DNA of 64,000 bases from Verrucomicrobiota bacterium (GCA_023432225.1 JAEYUW010000046.1:124001-188000), one strand, 5' to 3'; numbered from the stretch's first letter, positions 18,897 to 28,229 are shown. Notes: generated by a model not told the origin, from the letters alone. Numbers and translations: made by a program.

Positions 18897-19874
18897 ATGG
18901 CCAAGATCCACAACGACATCACCGAAACCATCGGCAACACTCCTCTCGTGCGGCTCAACCGCACCGCGCGCGAGCACGGCGCGCTCGCGGACATCGCGCT
19001 CAAACTCGAGTTCTTCAATCCGCTCTCGAGCGTGAAGGACCGCATCGGCTTCGCGATGATCGACGACGCGCTGAAGAGCGGAAAAATTAACCAGGACACC
19101 GTTCTCATCGAGCCGACCTCCGGCAACACGGGCATTGCGCTGGCGTTCGTCGCGGCCGCCAAGGGCCTGCGCCTGATCCTCACGATGCCCGAGACGATGA
19201 GCCTCGAGCGTCGCAAGCTCCTCAAGATTCTCGGGGCGCGCCTCGTCCTCACCGAGGGCGCGAAGGGCATCAAGGGCTCCATCGCGAAGGCGGAAGAGCT
19301 GCAGAAGCAGATTCCGAACAGCGTCATTCTCCAGCAGTTCGCCAATCCCGCCAACCCGGCGGTGCACCGTGCGACTACGGCCGAGGAGATCTGGCGCGAT
19401 ACCGACGGCAAGGTCGACATCGTCGTCTCCGGCATCGGCACGGGTGGCACGATCACCGGCATCGGCGAGGTGCTGAAGGCGCGCAAGGCCTCCGTGAAGC
19501 TCGTCGCGGTCGAGCCCGACGCATCGCCCGTTCTCTCCGGTGGCACACCCGGACCGCACAAATTGCAGGGCCTCGGCGCGGGTTTCGTGCCGCAGGTGCT
19601 CAACACGAAAATCTACGACGAAGTGATCCGCGTGAAGGACACCGACTCCGGCCCGGTCTCGAAGCAGGTCAATCAGCTCGACGGCATTCCGATCGGCATC
19701 TCGTCCGGCGCCGCCGTCTGGGCCGCGCTGCAACTCGCGAAGCGTCCCGAAAACACGGGCAAGCTGATCGTCGCGATCATCCCGTCGAGCAGCGAGCGCT
19801 ACCTCTCGACGTGGCTCTTCAACGACGTCAGCAGCGAAAGCGACTCGGTGGAGGATTTGATCGCCAAGGCCTGA
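18897..19874 (+). CDS. cysK: Cysteine synthase A (O-acetylserine sulfhydrylase)
   Basis: 325 aa PLP enzyme that makes cysteine from O-acetylserine and sulfide. The PLP lysine lies in NPLSSVKDRIGFAM, with the substrate loop TSGNTGIAL and phosphate-binding GIGTGGTITGIGEVL. The region EPDASPVLSGGTPGPHKLQGLGAGFVP is CysK-like. It closes the sulfate operon, linking uptake to assimilation, and is followed by a terminator. Confidence 0.96.
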   Translation: MAKIHNDITETIGNTPLVRLNRTAREHGALADIALKLEFFNPLSSVKDRIGFAMIDDALKSGKINQDTVLIEPTSGNTGIALAFVAAAKGLRLILTMPETMSLERRKLLKILGARLVLTEGAKGIKGSIAKAEELQKQIPNSVILQQFANPANPAVHRATTAEEIWRDTDGKVDIVVSGIGTGGTITGIGEVLKARKASVKLVAVEPDASPVLSGGTPGPHKLQGLGAGFVPQVLNTKIYDEVIRVKDTDSGPVSKQVNQLDGIPIGISSGAAVWAALQLAKRPENTGKLIVAIIPSSSERYLSTWLFNDVSSESDSVEDLIAKA

Positions 19875-19898
19875 ATCGCTTGAGTCGGATTTTTACTC

Positions 19899-19931
19899 AC
19901 GCCGCCGCCGCAAGGTCGGCGGCGTTTTGGT
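19899..19931 (+). terminator. Terminator of the sulfate/cysK operon
   Basis: Stem CGCCGCCG (19900-19907) / CGGCGGCG (19917-19924) followed by TTTTGGTTT. Confidence 0.8.
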
Positions 19932-19962
19932 TTACCGCGGCGGCCCTTGCGTGGCTGTGGCC

Positions 19963-21753
19963 CTAGAATGGCCAGACGCGTGGAATAACGTAGAGGGCGA
20001 TCGCGAAGCAGATGAAGTTCAGCGGCAGGCCGAATTTCAGGAAATCGGAGAACTTGTAGCCGCCGATGCCGTAGACGTAGGTGTTGGTCTGGTAGCCGAT
20101 GGGCGTGGCGAAGGCGGCGGAGGCGGCGATGCAGATCGCGATGAGGAACGGCTTCGCGTCGACGCCGAGCTGGTGCGCCAGGCTGATGGCCAGCGGCCCC
20201 ATGAGCGCGGCGATGGCGTTGTTGGAGAGAATCTCCGTCAGGATCGTCGCGGTGAGATAAAATGCCGCGAGCATCACCATCGGCTTGTGCTCCGGAGGAG
20301 CAAAGTGGTCCACGAGCCACACGAGCTTTTGCACGACGTAGGCCGACGTGCCGGTTTCCTGCATCACCAATCCGACGGCGAGCATGCCGTAGATGAGGAA
20401 GAGGATGTCCCACTCGATGGCGCGGTAGGCCTCCTTGGGCTTGATGGCGCCGCTGAAGAGCACGATCACGCAGGCCACGAGCGCGGCGACCTCGATCGGC
20501 AGGAGGTTGAGCGAGGAGACGGCAATCACGCCCACGATGCTCGCGAGCACCGTGACGAGCTTGGGAGTGGAGGCCCGGGCGTGGACGGTGGGCCGGTCGA
20601 TGAGCAGCAGGTCGTCGCTGCCGCGGAGGGCTTCGACGGATTTATCCGACCCCATCATCAGCAGGACGTCGCCGAGGCGCAGCGGCATCTGGTCGACATG
20701 CTCGCGAATGTCGCGGCCGTGCCGGTGGACCGCCAGGAGCACCATGCGGTAGCGTTGCAGGAAGTGCACCTCGCGCACGGTCTGGCCGATGAGCGAGGAC
20801 TGGGGACTGACGACCGCTTCGACGAGCACGCCTTCGTGGGCGGAAATCTGGGAGAGCGGGAGCTTGAGTTCGGTGACTAGGTCAATGCCGTTGATCGAGC
20901 GGGTGTGCGCGATGCCTTGCGGTCGACAGGCGAGGAAAAGGCGGTCGCCGGCGGCGAGAGTGGTTTCCTTGGGGGCGAAGTCGATGGGGACGTCGTGGCG
21001 GACGAACTCGAGGACGCGCACGCCGCGCGACTCGATGAGGCCGGCCGCGGCGAGGGTTTGGCCGACCGTCGGCGAGCCCGGTTGCACGAAGACCTCGGTC
21101 AGGTATTCGCGACTGCCGGTGGCGGCCGCGCGCATCGATTGCCGGGTGGGCAGAATGCGCCAGCCGAACAGGGCGATGTAGAGCGTGCCGGCGATTAACA
21201 GCGGCACGCCGACGTCGGCCAGCTCGAACATCGTGAGCGGTGGCTGGCCGTGGGCGGTGGCGATGCCGGAAATCAGGAGGTTGGTGCTGGTGCCCACCAA
21301 CGTGCAGCAGCCGCCGAGCACCGCGGCGTAGGAGATCGGGATGAGCAGTTTCGACGCGGGAATGTTCATCTTCGCCGCCAGGCTCAGGGCGACGGGAACA
21401 AACACGACGACGACGGGGGTGTTGTTGATGAAGGCGGAGACGGCGCCGACGCCGAGCGTGAGCAGCACCGTCACGGCGAAATAATTCCAATGAGAAAAGC
21501 GCTCGAGGGCGGCCGCCAGTCGGTCGATCGCGCCGACTTGGACGAGCGCGGCACTGAGGATGAACATCGCACCGATGGTCAACGGCGCGGGATTGGCGAG
21601 GACGCTGAAGACTTTTTCGCGCGGCAGCAGGCCGGTCACCAGCAGGAGGGTGAAGAGCGTGATCGCGGTGACGTCGGGAGAAATCTTTTCCCACACGAAC
21701 ATCACGACGGCGAAAAGCAGTAGCCCGAGGACGAATGCGATTTCCCAGGTCAT
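19963..21753 (-). CDS. SLC13/DASS-family anion transporter with RCK_C domains
   Basis: 596 aa inner-membrane transporter, convergent with cysK. Two clusters of hydrophobic helices flank a soluble middle region of about 200 residues that reads as two RCK_C/TrkA-C domains (ending AAGDRLFLACRPQGI and LRLGDVLLMMGSDKSVEALRGSDDLLLID). Transporter signatures include INNTPVVVVFVPVALSLA and ITLFTLLLVTGLLP. Relatives include SAC1/SLT-type sulfate transporters. Next to a complete sulfate ABC system, a second sulfate (or related anion) uptake route is the most likely role. Confidence 0.88.
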   Translation of the reverse strand: MTWEIAFVLGLLLFAVVMFVWEKISPDVTAITLFTLLLVTGLLPREKVFSVLANPAPLTIGAMFILSAALVQVGAIDRLAAALERFSHWNYFAVTVLLTLGVGAVSAFINNTPVVVVFVPVALSLAAKMNIPASKLLIPISYAAVLGGCCTLVGTSTNLLISGIATAHGQPPLTMFELADVGVPLLIAGTLYIALFGWRILPTRQSMRAAATGSREYLTEVFVQPGSPTVGQTLAAAGLIESRGVRVLEFVRHDVPIDFAPKETTLAAGDRLFLACRPQGIAHTRSINGIDLVTELKLPLSQISAHEGVLVEAVVSPQSSLIGQTVREVHFLQRYRMVLLAVHRHGRDIREHVDQMPLRLGDVLLMMGSDKSVEALRGSDDLLLIDRPTVHARASTPKLVTVLASIVGVIAVSSLNLLPIEVAALVACVIVLFSGAIKPKEAYRAIEWDILFLIYGMLAVGLVMQETGTSAYVVQKLVWLVDHFAPPEHKPMVMLAAFYLTATILTEILSNNAIAALMGPLAISLAHQLGVDAKPFLIAICIAASAAFATPIGYQTNTYVYGIGGYKFSDFLKFGLPLNFICFAIALYVIPRVWPF

Positions 21754-21845
21754 CGTCGCGCTTACGTTAACGGACAGGGGAACACTGGCGAGCCGGGCGG
21801 ACGCCGCACCGCGCCGGTCCGCGCATCGGGAATTTTCCGGGCGAT

Positions 21846-22640
21846 TCAGTCACGTCCCGGGCGCTCGGTCTGCTGATACCAACGGTAAAACGCCACGACG
21901 AAGGCGCCCATCATGACCGACATGCCGACGAGTTTCATCATCGCGCCGCCGAGCACCTGGTCTTCGTGCGGAGTCAGACGATCGAAGAGCCGCGGGGCGA
22001 ATTCGTAGGTGGGGTAGAGGACGTCGGTCGAGAAGGTGATGTAGGCGAACAGGGGCGTCATGCCGATCGTGATGGCGACGAAGTAGAACATCTGCCACGC
22101 GTAGCTCGTCGGGGGGAACTCGCGGGACGGACTGCAAACCGGCCACCACAGGAAGAGGGCGGCGCCGAAGAACGAGAAGTGTTCGGCGATGTGCACGGCG
22201 CGGTTTTGGAGGGCGAGATCGTAGGCCCACGGGAAATGCCAGCAAGAGATGACGATCACGTAGATGAGCCCGCAGATGATTGGGTGCGTGAAAAGACCCA
22301 GCAGCCCGCGGAGCCAGCGGCGCGCGGTGACGAGGCCGACCAGCCAGTCCGGCAGGCCGAGCAGAAAGAGAATCGCGGCCGGGTAGATGATGAGCTGGTG
22401 CTGCAGCATGTGCGCGCTGAGCAGGAAGCGTTCGCCCATCTGATCGAGCGGCGAGCCGACGGCCAAATAGAAGATGAACAGGGCGCTGTAGAACTTGATC
22501 GCGTGCGCGCGCGGGTAGGGCGTGCCGACGGGCGCGAGGCGCTCGCGCAGCGGACCGGTGGCGATGGCGTAGAGCCAGCCCAGGAAGATGAGGCCGCCGA
22601 TGAGGAGCGGTTCGTTATGCCAGTGGGTCCAGTCGATCAT
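21846..22640 (-). CDS. ctaG: Cytochrome c oxidase assembly protein, caa3 CtaG type
   Basis: 264 aa with about seven membrane helices. It matches the caa3_CtaG family, required to assemble caa3 oxidase, probably by helping copper reach subunit I: HMLQHQLIIYPAAILFLLGLPDWL, then an AEHFSFFGAALFLWWPV segment. It follows the cox structural genes on the same strand but is separated from coxD by a strong terminator, so it may have its own promoter. Confidence 0.88.
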   Translation of the reverse strand: MIDWTHWHNEPLLIGGLIFLGWLYAIATGPLRERLAPVGTPYPRAHAIKFYSALFIFYLAVGSPLDQMGERFLLSAHMLQHQLIIYPAAILFLLGLPDWLVGLVTARRWLRGLLGLFTHPIICGLIYVIVISCWHFPWAYDLALQNRAVHIAEHFSFFGAALFLWWPVCSPSREFPPTSYAWQMFYFVAITIGMTPLFAYITFSTDVLYPTYEFAPRLFDRLTPHEDQVLGGAMMKLVGMSVMMGAFVVAFYRWYQQTERPGRD

Positions 22641-22689
22641 GGCGTCCAGGGAGAGTGCACGGATCGGTGCGGTGTGGAAATGCGGAAAT

Positions 22690-22717
22690 GAAAAAGCCGC
22701 ACGGGTTGCGTGCGGCT
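22690..22717 (-). terminator. Terminator after coxD (cox operon)
   Basis: On the minus strand, AGCCGCACG / CGTGCGGCT with a 5-base loop is followed by TTTTTC. It lies between coxD and ctaG. Confidence 0.85.
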
Positions 22718-22742
22718 CGCGTGGAGGGGAAAGATTTTTCGG

Positions 22743-23093
22743 TCAGAGCAGCAGGCCCACAATCGAAGTGAGCGGCTTGCTGGCCTCGGCGCCGAACAGG
22801 TGGAGGAACGCCCACATGGTGCCGCCGGCGAGCACGAGCCCGATGAAGAAGAGGATCGTGCAGAAAATTTTGTCCCACTTCAGGTGCATGAAGTAGAAGA
22901 TGACGTAGAGGAACTTCACCGCGGAGAGGAGCACCAGGCTGGAGACGATGAACCACTTGGCAAGCGGCAGGTAGATCAGCACGATCTCGATGCCGGTGAT
23001 CACGCCGAGGATCATCGCGATCTGGACGTAGGTGTGGAACTTGCTCGGCTCGTGGTGGCCGGCGGCGGGGGCGGTGGCTGCGTGAGCGGACAT
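22743..23093 (-). CDS. Cytochrome c oxidase subunit IV family protein
   Basis: 116 aa with three hydrophobic helices (YVQIAMILGVITGIEIVLIYLP, WFIVSSLVLLSAVKFLYVIFYFMHL, ILFFIGLVLAGGTMWAFLHLFG), matching the small prokaryotic subunit IV (COX4_pro). It ends the cox operon. The N-terminus is His/Ala-rich (MSAHAATAPAAGHHEP). Confidence 0.88.
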   Translation of the reverse strand: MSAHAATAPAAGHHEPSKFHTYVQIAMILGVITGIEIVLIYLPLAKWFIVSSLVLLSAVKFLYVIFYFMHLKWDKIFCTILFFIGLVLAGGTMWAFLHLFGAEASKPLTSIVGLLL

Positions 23094-23097
23094 GGAG

Positions 23098-23198
23098 GAA
23101 GTGAAAGTGAGGGTGAGAGGGAAGGTGGAAGAACGGAGGCGGGTGAGAAGGGAGCTTTAGTAGGCGTGGGGCACTTTCGCGCTCCCTCTCACTCTGGA
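23098..23198 (-). promoter_or_regulatory. Complementary purine/pyrimidine spacer between coxC and coxD
   Basis: On the coding (minus) strand a purine-rich stretch just after the coxC stop (23171-23198, containing GAGTGAGAGGGA) is complementary to a pyrimidine-rich stretch just before the coxD ATG (23098-23131). The coxB-coxA spacer has the same design. Pairing could expose or hide the coxD start. Confidence 0.45.
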
Positions 23199-23199
23199 C

Positions 23200-24051
23200 T
23201 CACAAGTATTCCAGCAGGTAGACGGCCGTGAAGATGATGATCCACACAATGTCGACGAAGTGCCAGTAGAGGCCGACCGCCTCGACATCGATCGCGTTGC
23301 GCTCACCGAAGTCGACCGCATGGGCCGCGCGCGCGAACCACGCCATCACGGCGCCCGCGCCGAGGAGGAGGAGCCAGGGCATGAGGTTGTGGCTGAAAAG
23401 CTCCCCGAGCGTGCCGTGGCCCTTGACGAGGCCGATGCCGGCGGGAACGAGGAAGATGAACGTGACACCCATCGCCACGCACACGGCGGCGACGTGGATG
23501 AGCGTCTTCACGAATTCGCCAAAGCCGCCGCTGTCGGGCGACGCGGACTTGAACGAGCGCACATACATCAGACCGAGGATCAGCACGCCGATGGCGACGT
23601 GCGTGCCGTGCGTGCCGGTGAGCGTGTAGAACGTGGACCCGAAGAGGCTGTTCGAGAGCGTCATCTTCTTGTCGTTGACGAAGTGCACGAACTCGTAGAC
23701 CTGGCAGCCGAGGAAGATGCAGCCGAAGAAGATCGTCGTGAGGAGCGAGTTCCGCATCGAGCGCAGCTGGCCGCGCTGGATGGCGTTCACGGCGAGCGCC
23801 ATCATGAGCGACGACATGAGGAGGATGAACGTCGAGAAGGACGTCAGCTCGATGTCGAAGATCTTGGTCGGTTCCGCGTTACCCGGGGGCGGGTTGATGC
23901 GGTAGACGAGGTGCGTGGAGATCAGCGCCCCGAAGAACATGCAGTCCGAAGCGAGGAAGGCCCACCAAAGGAGCTTCTTGTTCGGAATGCCCGTCGCGGT
24001 GGACGGGTCGTGGTGATGGTCGATGGCGCCAGCGGCGGCGGTGCTGCTCAT
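23200..24051 (-). CDS. coxC: Cytochrome c oxidase subunit III
   Basis: 283 aa from the ATG at 24051 (MSSTAAAGAIDHHHDP); the longer open frame runs back into coxA and is rejected. Membrane helices with family segments are visible: LLWWAFLASDCMFFGALISTHLV, TLTGTHGTHVAIGVLILG, and the C-terminal VEAVGLYWHFVDIVWIIIFTAVYLLEYL. It is the accessory core subunit of the caa3 oxidase and starts 26 bases after coxA ends. Confidence 0.94.
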   Translation of the reverse strand: MSSTAAAGAIDHHHDPSTATGIPNKKLLWWAFLASDCMFFGALISTHLVYRINPPPGNAEPTKIFDIELTSFSTFILLMSSLMMALAVNAIQRGQLRSMRNSLLTTIFFGCIFLGCQVYEFVHFVNDKKMTLSNSLFGSTFYTLTGTHGTHVAIGVLILGLMYVRSFKSASPDSGGFGEFVKTLIHVAAVCVAMGVTFIFLVPAGIGLVKGHGTLGELFSHNLMPWLLLLGAGAVMAWFARAAHAVDFGERNAIDVEAVGLYWHFVDIVWIIIFTAVYLLEYL

Positions 24052-24077
24052 GGAGAAGGTGTGCTCGGGGTGGAGGC

Positions 24078-26030
24078 TTAGTGGCGCGAGATGGTCTCGT
24101 TGCCCTTGTCGTCGATGTGGATGTGGTAGCCGCCCGGGCCTTCGAGCGCCCAGAAATAGCAACCGAGGAACAGCACCACGAGGCCGCCAATCGCGACCGG
24201 CAGGTTGTGGAAGGCGAACGAGATAGCCCCGACGAGCAGACCGAGCGAGGCGATGAGCGGGAACCATGACTGGTCGGGCATGTGGATGCCGCCGTGCTCG
24301 GACTCGGCCTTGATGTGCGCGGCCTGTTCCTTGGCGATCTCCTCCTTGTGGTGCTTCTCATACCACCACGCGTCGCGGGCGTGGACGGTCGGGATGGCCT
24401 TGAAGTTGTATTCCGGCGGCGGCGACGGGATCGACCACTCGAGCGTGCGCGCATCCCACGGATCGTTGCCGCACTTCTCGCCCTTGAAGTAGGTGTAGAT
24501 CAGCACGGCGAAGTAAGTGAAGACGCCGAGGCCGAGCGTGTAGGCGCCGATTGTGGCGATGAAGTTGCCCTCGTTCCAACCCATGTTGGCGTCGTAGGTC
24601 CACGTGCGGCGCGGCATGCCGTTCAGACCGAGGAAGTGCATCGGGAAGAACGTCGTGTTGAAGCCCACAAAGATGATCCAGAAGGACAGCTTGCCCCAGA
24701 ACTCCGGCACGAGGCGGCCGAAGAACTTCGGGAACCAGAAGTGAATCGCGGCGAGCAGCGCAAACGTCGCGCCGCCGATCAGCACGTAGTGGAAGTGCGC
24801 GATGACGAAGTAGGAGTCCTGCTGCTGGGCGTCGGCCGGCGCGGCGGCGTGCATGATGCCGGAGAAGCCGCCGATCATGAACATCCAGATGAAGCCGAGC
24901 GCGAACATCATCGGCGTGCGCGTCGTGATGTGGCCGCCCCACAGGGTGCCGATCCAGTTGAAGATCTTGACGCCAGTCGGGACGGCGATGGCCATCGTCG
25001 CGAGCGAGAAGGCGGCCGTGGCGACCGTGCCCATGCCGGTGGTGAACATGTGGTGCGACCACACGCCGAAGCCGATGAAGCCGATGGCGGCGCCGGAGAA
25101 AACGACGATCGGGTAACCGAAGAGCGGCTTGCGCGAGAACGTCGGGAGGATTTCCGAGACGTAACCCATCGGCGGAAGAATCAGAATGTAGACCTCCGGA
25201 TGGCCGAACACCCAGAACAAGTGCTGCCAGAGAATCGGCTGACCACCGTTCGAGGCTTCGAAAAAGTTCGTGCCGAAGTTGCGGTCGAACATCACTTCGA
25301 TCAGCGCAATGGCGATGGCCGGCAGCGCGAGGACGAGGAGGAAGCTAGTGATGAGCGACATCCAGGTGAACACCGGCAGGCGCATCATCGTGAGGCCCGG
25401 CGCGCGGAGGTTGATGATCGTCACGATGAAGTTCAGCGAAGCGACGATCGAGGAGAGACCGAGCACTTGCAGGCCGAGCACCCACAGATCGGTCGAGGCG
25501 TCAGGCGTGAAGTTCTTCGAGGTCAGCGGGGCGTAGCCGAACCAGCCGACGTCCGGGAGACCGGCTTGGATGCTCGGGAACACGTAGGAGAGCCAGCCGA
25601 CGTTGAGGATGATCGCACCGGCGACGAACGTCCAAAGGGAGAACGTGTTCAGACGCGGAAAGGCGACGTCGCGCGCGCCGATTTGCAGCGGGATGAGCAT
25701 GTTGAAGAACGCGGCGTTCAGCGGCATCACGGCGAGGAAGATCATCGTCGTGCCGTGCATCGTGAACAGCTCGTTGTAGAACTGCGCCGAGATGAAACGA
25801 TTGTTTGGCACGATCAGCTGCGTGCGGATCAGCAGCGCCTCGAGACCGCCGACAAGGAAGAAGAAGCACGCGAAGCCGGCATACATGAGGCCGATCTTCT
25901 TGTGGTCGACGGTGGTCAGCCAGCTGACGAGACCAGTCTTCGCCATCGGACGCGGGAGCAGCGCGAGCGGCTTCGGGGCGGCGTGCTCGGTGCCGCCGTG
26001 GTAATCGGACTTAGCCAGTGCTTGGGCCAT
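24078..26030 (-). CDS. coxA: Cytochrome c oxidase subunit I
   Basis: 650 aa catalytic subunit of an aa3/caa3 proton-pumping oxidase in the inner membrane. Visible are the haem-ligand His regions (NELFTMHGTTMIFLAVMP, VIAHFHYVLIGGATFALLAAIHFW), the CuB/Tyr region WQHLFWVFGHPEVYILILP, and the loop WSHHMFTTGMG. It is longer than a minimal subunit I because of a C-terminal extension with two extra helices ending YFWALEGPGGYHIHIDD, a form seen in caa3 operons. The leader before the ATG is pyrimidine-rich. Confidence 0.97.
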   Translation of the reverse strand: MAQALAKSDYHGGTEHAAPKPLALLPRPMAKTGLVSWLTTVDHKKIGLMYAGFACFFFLVGGLEALLIRTQLIVPNNRFISAQFYNELFTMHGTTMIFLAVMPLNAAFFNMLIPLQIGARDVAFPRLNTFSLWTFVAGAIILNVGWLSYVFPSIQAGLPDVGWFGYAPLTSKNFTPDASTDLWVLGLQVLGLSSIVASLNFIVTIINLRAPGLTMMRLPVFTWMSLITSFLLVLALPAIAIALIEVMFDRNFGTNFFEASNGGQPILWQHLFWVFGHPEVYILILPPMGYVSEILPTFSRKPLFGYPIVVFSGAAIGFIGFGVWSHHMFTTGMGTVATAAFSLATMAIAVPTGVKIFNWIGTLWGGHITTRTPMMFALGFIWMFMIGGFSGIMHAAAPADAQQQDSYFVIAHFHYVLIGGATFALLAAIHFWFPKFFGRLVPEFWGKLSFWIIFVGFNTTFFPMHFLGLNGMPRRTWTYDANMGWNEGNFIATIGAYTLGLGVFTYFAVLIYTYFKGEKCGNDPWDARTLEWSIPSPPPEYNFKAIPTVHARDAWWYEKHHKEEIAKEQAAHIKAESEHGGIHMPDQSWFPLIASLGLLVGAISFAFHNLPVAIGGLVVLFLGCYFWALEGPGGYHIHIDDKGNETISRH

Positions 26031-26035
26031 GGGAA

Positions 26036-26155
26036 ACGGGAGTGAGAGGAAAAGTGAAAAGGGAAAGTGACAGAATGCCTCGGAGCGATCGGCGTTTGGT
26101 AAGGGCGAGGGGCGGACGCTTTAGGAATAGCGTTTCACCTTCGCCCTCACTCTGG
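26036..26155 (-). promoter_or_regulatory. Complementary purine/pyrimidine spacer between coxB and coxA
   Basis: On the coding (minus) strand, AGAGTGAGGGCGAAGGTGAA just after the coxB stop is complementary (16 of 22 positions in my alignment) to the pyrimidine-rich leader just before coxA. It mirrors the coxC-coxD spacer. Confidence 0.45.
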
Positions 26156-26157
26156 CG

Positions 26158-27462
26158 TCACTTCAGGCTCTGGAGGTAGGCGACGAGGGCGTCGATTTCC
26201 TGGTCGTTGAGCGTGAAGAGCGGCTTGCCGGTCGAGACATCAACGTAGCCGCCGTGATACATCTTGTTGCCCGGTTTGAAGAACTCGGGGTCCTTGATCC
26301 ATTGGTGCATGCGCTCCGGGGTGTTTTCGAGGACGCCGGCGGCGATCGTGGTGCGGGCGCCGACGTGCGTGAGGTCGGGGCCGGTGATGCCGATGCCTTC
26401 GTGACCGCGAACCGTGTGGCACGAGATGCAGGTCTTTTCCTGAAACAGCTTGCGGCCTTGTGAGATCAACGCGGCGTTCTCGCCCGCGCTCGGGTGCTGC
26501 TTGGCTTTCCACGCGGCGAGCGGGTCGGCGTCGAACTGGGCGGAGGCGGCCAGCGTGGCGCCGGGGCGGACGTCGGTGTTGGCGGCGGACGGCGCGGGCA
26601 GTGCGGCGAATTGCACGCGAACCTTCTCGTCTTCGGCGCGGATGGCGGCGGCCGTGGCGGTGCGCGCAGGATTCTTCTGATTGTCGAGCCACTTGACGTA
26701 GTCGGAGGGGGAGAGCGCGATGACGCGGAAACGCATGATCGCGTGCGAGGCGCCGCAATACTCGGCGCACTGACCGTAGAAATAGCCGGGCTTCTCGGCT
26801 TTCAGCCAGAGGAAGTTGCCGCGGTTCGGGATCATGTCGACCTTGCCGGCGAGCTTCGGGACCCAGAAGGAGTGGATGACGTCGATCGTGCGAAGATTGA
26901 TCTTCACCGGCACGCCGGCGGGGATGACGACTTCGTTGCCGGTCACGAGCGGACCTTCGCCGCCGGTGGGGAGCGCCATCTTGTCGTTCGGATACTCGAA
27001 TTTGAACCACCACTGGTAGCCCGTGGCGTTGATCTCCATCGCGTTCGCCCGCTCGGACTCGGGGACGTCGTGCGTATACCAGATATTCTTGAGCGTCGGG
27101 ATCGCGATGATGACCAGCAGCGCGACCGAAGCGGCGATCAGGCCGATTTCGATGAGCGGATTGCCATGACCCTGCGGCGGCGGCTCGGCGTGCTCGTCCG
27201 CGACATTCTTGGCGCGGAATTTAATCTGCGCGTAGGCGAGGACCGCACCGACGATCACGAAGATGAACATCGTGACGTAGACCGTCACCATGAACAGGTC
27301 CCACTGCGCACGCGCGACGGGGCCGTCGGTCATCATGGTGGATTGCGGGCCCTTGAGGTTGAAAACCTTTTCGCAGCCGGTCAGGAGGGCGAGAGTCGTG
27401 CTCGCGAGCGCGAGCATGCCCAGACGAGAGAACGAACGAGAGGCGGAACGTGTGCGGGTCAT
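26158..27462 (-). CDS. coxB: Cytochrome c oxidase subunit II with fused cytochrome c domain
   Basis: 434 aa from ATG 27462, chosen because it gives a lipoprotein signal peptide (LASTTLALLTGC). Two membrane helices follow, then the periplasmic CuA domain with GQCAEYCGASHAIMRF holding the copper ligands. A C-terminal cytochrome c with haem site EKTCISCHTV and a distal Met region (NKMYHGGYVDV) makes this a caa3-type subunit that carries its own electron donor. It is the first gene of the operon, divergent from the cupredoxin gene. Confidence 0.94.
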   Translation of the reverse strand: MTRTRSASRSFSRLGMLALASTTLALLTGCEKVFNLKGPQSTMMTDGPVARAQWDLFMVTVYVTMFIFVIVGAVLAYAQIKFRAKNVADEHAEPPPQGHGNPLIEIGLIAASVALLVIIAIPTLKNIWYTHDVPESERANAMEINATGYQWWFKFEYPNDKMALPTGGEGPLVTGNEVVIPAGVPVKINLRTIDVIHSFWVPKLAGKVDMIPNRGNFLWLKAEKPGYFYGQCAEYCGASHAIMRFRVIALSPSDYVKWLDNQKNPARTATAAAIRAEDEKVRVQFAALPAPSAANTDVRPGATLAASAQFDADPLAAWKAKQHPSAGENAALISQGRKLFQEKTCISCHTVRGHEGIGITGPDLTHVGARTTIAAGVLENTPERMHQWIKDPEFFKPGNKMYHGGYVDVSTGKPLFTLNDQEIDALVAYLQSLK

Positions 27463-27642
27463 GTGACGTGTGTGAGCCGCGGCGCTGCTGCGGGGCGGCG
27501 GGAAATGACGCGCCAGCGTTTGCAACTTGCCGAGCATTTCAACAGCAAAAGAAAGACAATTTATGCGTAGCGCGAATGGCAAAAATCGTTCCACGTCGGA
27601 GTATTAAGGCGAAACGCCGGAGCGATAAGTCAGGCGGAATCC

Positions 27643-27656
27643 TTGACCTGAGTCAT
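27643..27656 (+). promoter_or_regulatory. FNR/CRP-family-like box
   Basis: TTGAC-CTGA-GTCAT, one base from a perfect TTGAC-N4-GTCAA palindrome, centred about 46 bases before the cupredoxin ATG, in the divergent gap to coxB. Such sites are bound by FNR/DNR-type oxygen or NO regulators. Binding is inferred from the motif only. Confidence 0.4.
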
Positions 27657-27695
27657 TGCGCGGCACGCCGAGGTGTGCGATGGTTCGCGCCTCCT

Positions 27696-28196
27696 ATGAA
27701 AATCCACACGCTTACCCTCACTCTGGTTGCTGGCGCGCTGTTGCTCGCCGGTTGCGGCAAGAAAGACGACGCCGCTGCCTCGGGCAGTGCCAACGCGGCG
27801 GCTTCCGCCAATGCGGTCGCGACACTCGAGCTCACCGCGAACGACAGCATGAAGTTCAACGTCACCCGCTTCGAAGTGAAGGCCGGGCAGGACGTGAAGG
27901 TGATCCTCACGAACATCGGCTCGCTGCCGAAACAGACGATGGGCCATAACTTCGTGCTCCTCAAAAAAGGCGCGGACGTCGAGGCCTTCGACAAAGCCGC
28001 CATCACCGCGGCCGCGACTGACTACATCCCCGCGAACATGCAGGATCAGATCATCGCCCACACCAAGCTCCTCGGAGCGAAACAGACCGACGAGATCAAC
28101 TTCAAGGCTCCGATCGAGCCCGGTGAATACGTTTACCTCTGCTCTTTCCCGGCGCACTACCAAGCCGGCATGAAGGGCGTGCTCGTGGTCAAGTAA
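27696..28196 (+). CDS. Azurin-like cupredoxin lipoprotein
   Basis: 166 aa. The ATG at 27696 gives a lipoprotein signal peptide (VAGALLLAGC), followed by an Ala/Ser-rich linker. The cupredoxin domain has the azurin layout: ANDSMKFNVTRFEVKAGQDVKVILTN, first copper His in MGHNFVLL, then YLCSFPAHYQAGMKGVLVVK with Cys, His and Met ligands. It is probably a membrane-anchored electron carrier, well placed to feed the caa3 oxidase encoded divergently. A terminator follows. Confidence 0.92.
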   Translation: MKIHTLTLTLVAGALLLAGCGKKDDAAASGSANAAASANAVATLELTANDSMKFNVTRFEVKAGQDVKVILTNIGSLPKQTMGHNFVLLKKGADVEAFDKAAITAAATDYIPANMQDQIIAHTKLLGAKQTDEINFKAPIEPGEYVYLCSFPAHYQAGMKGVLVVK

Positions 28197-28229
28197 GGCG
28201 CGCGAGCGGGATTTTTCCCAGTGAAACGA

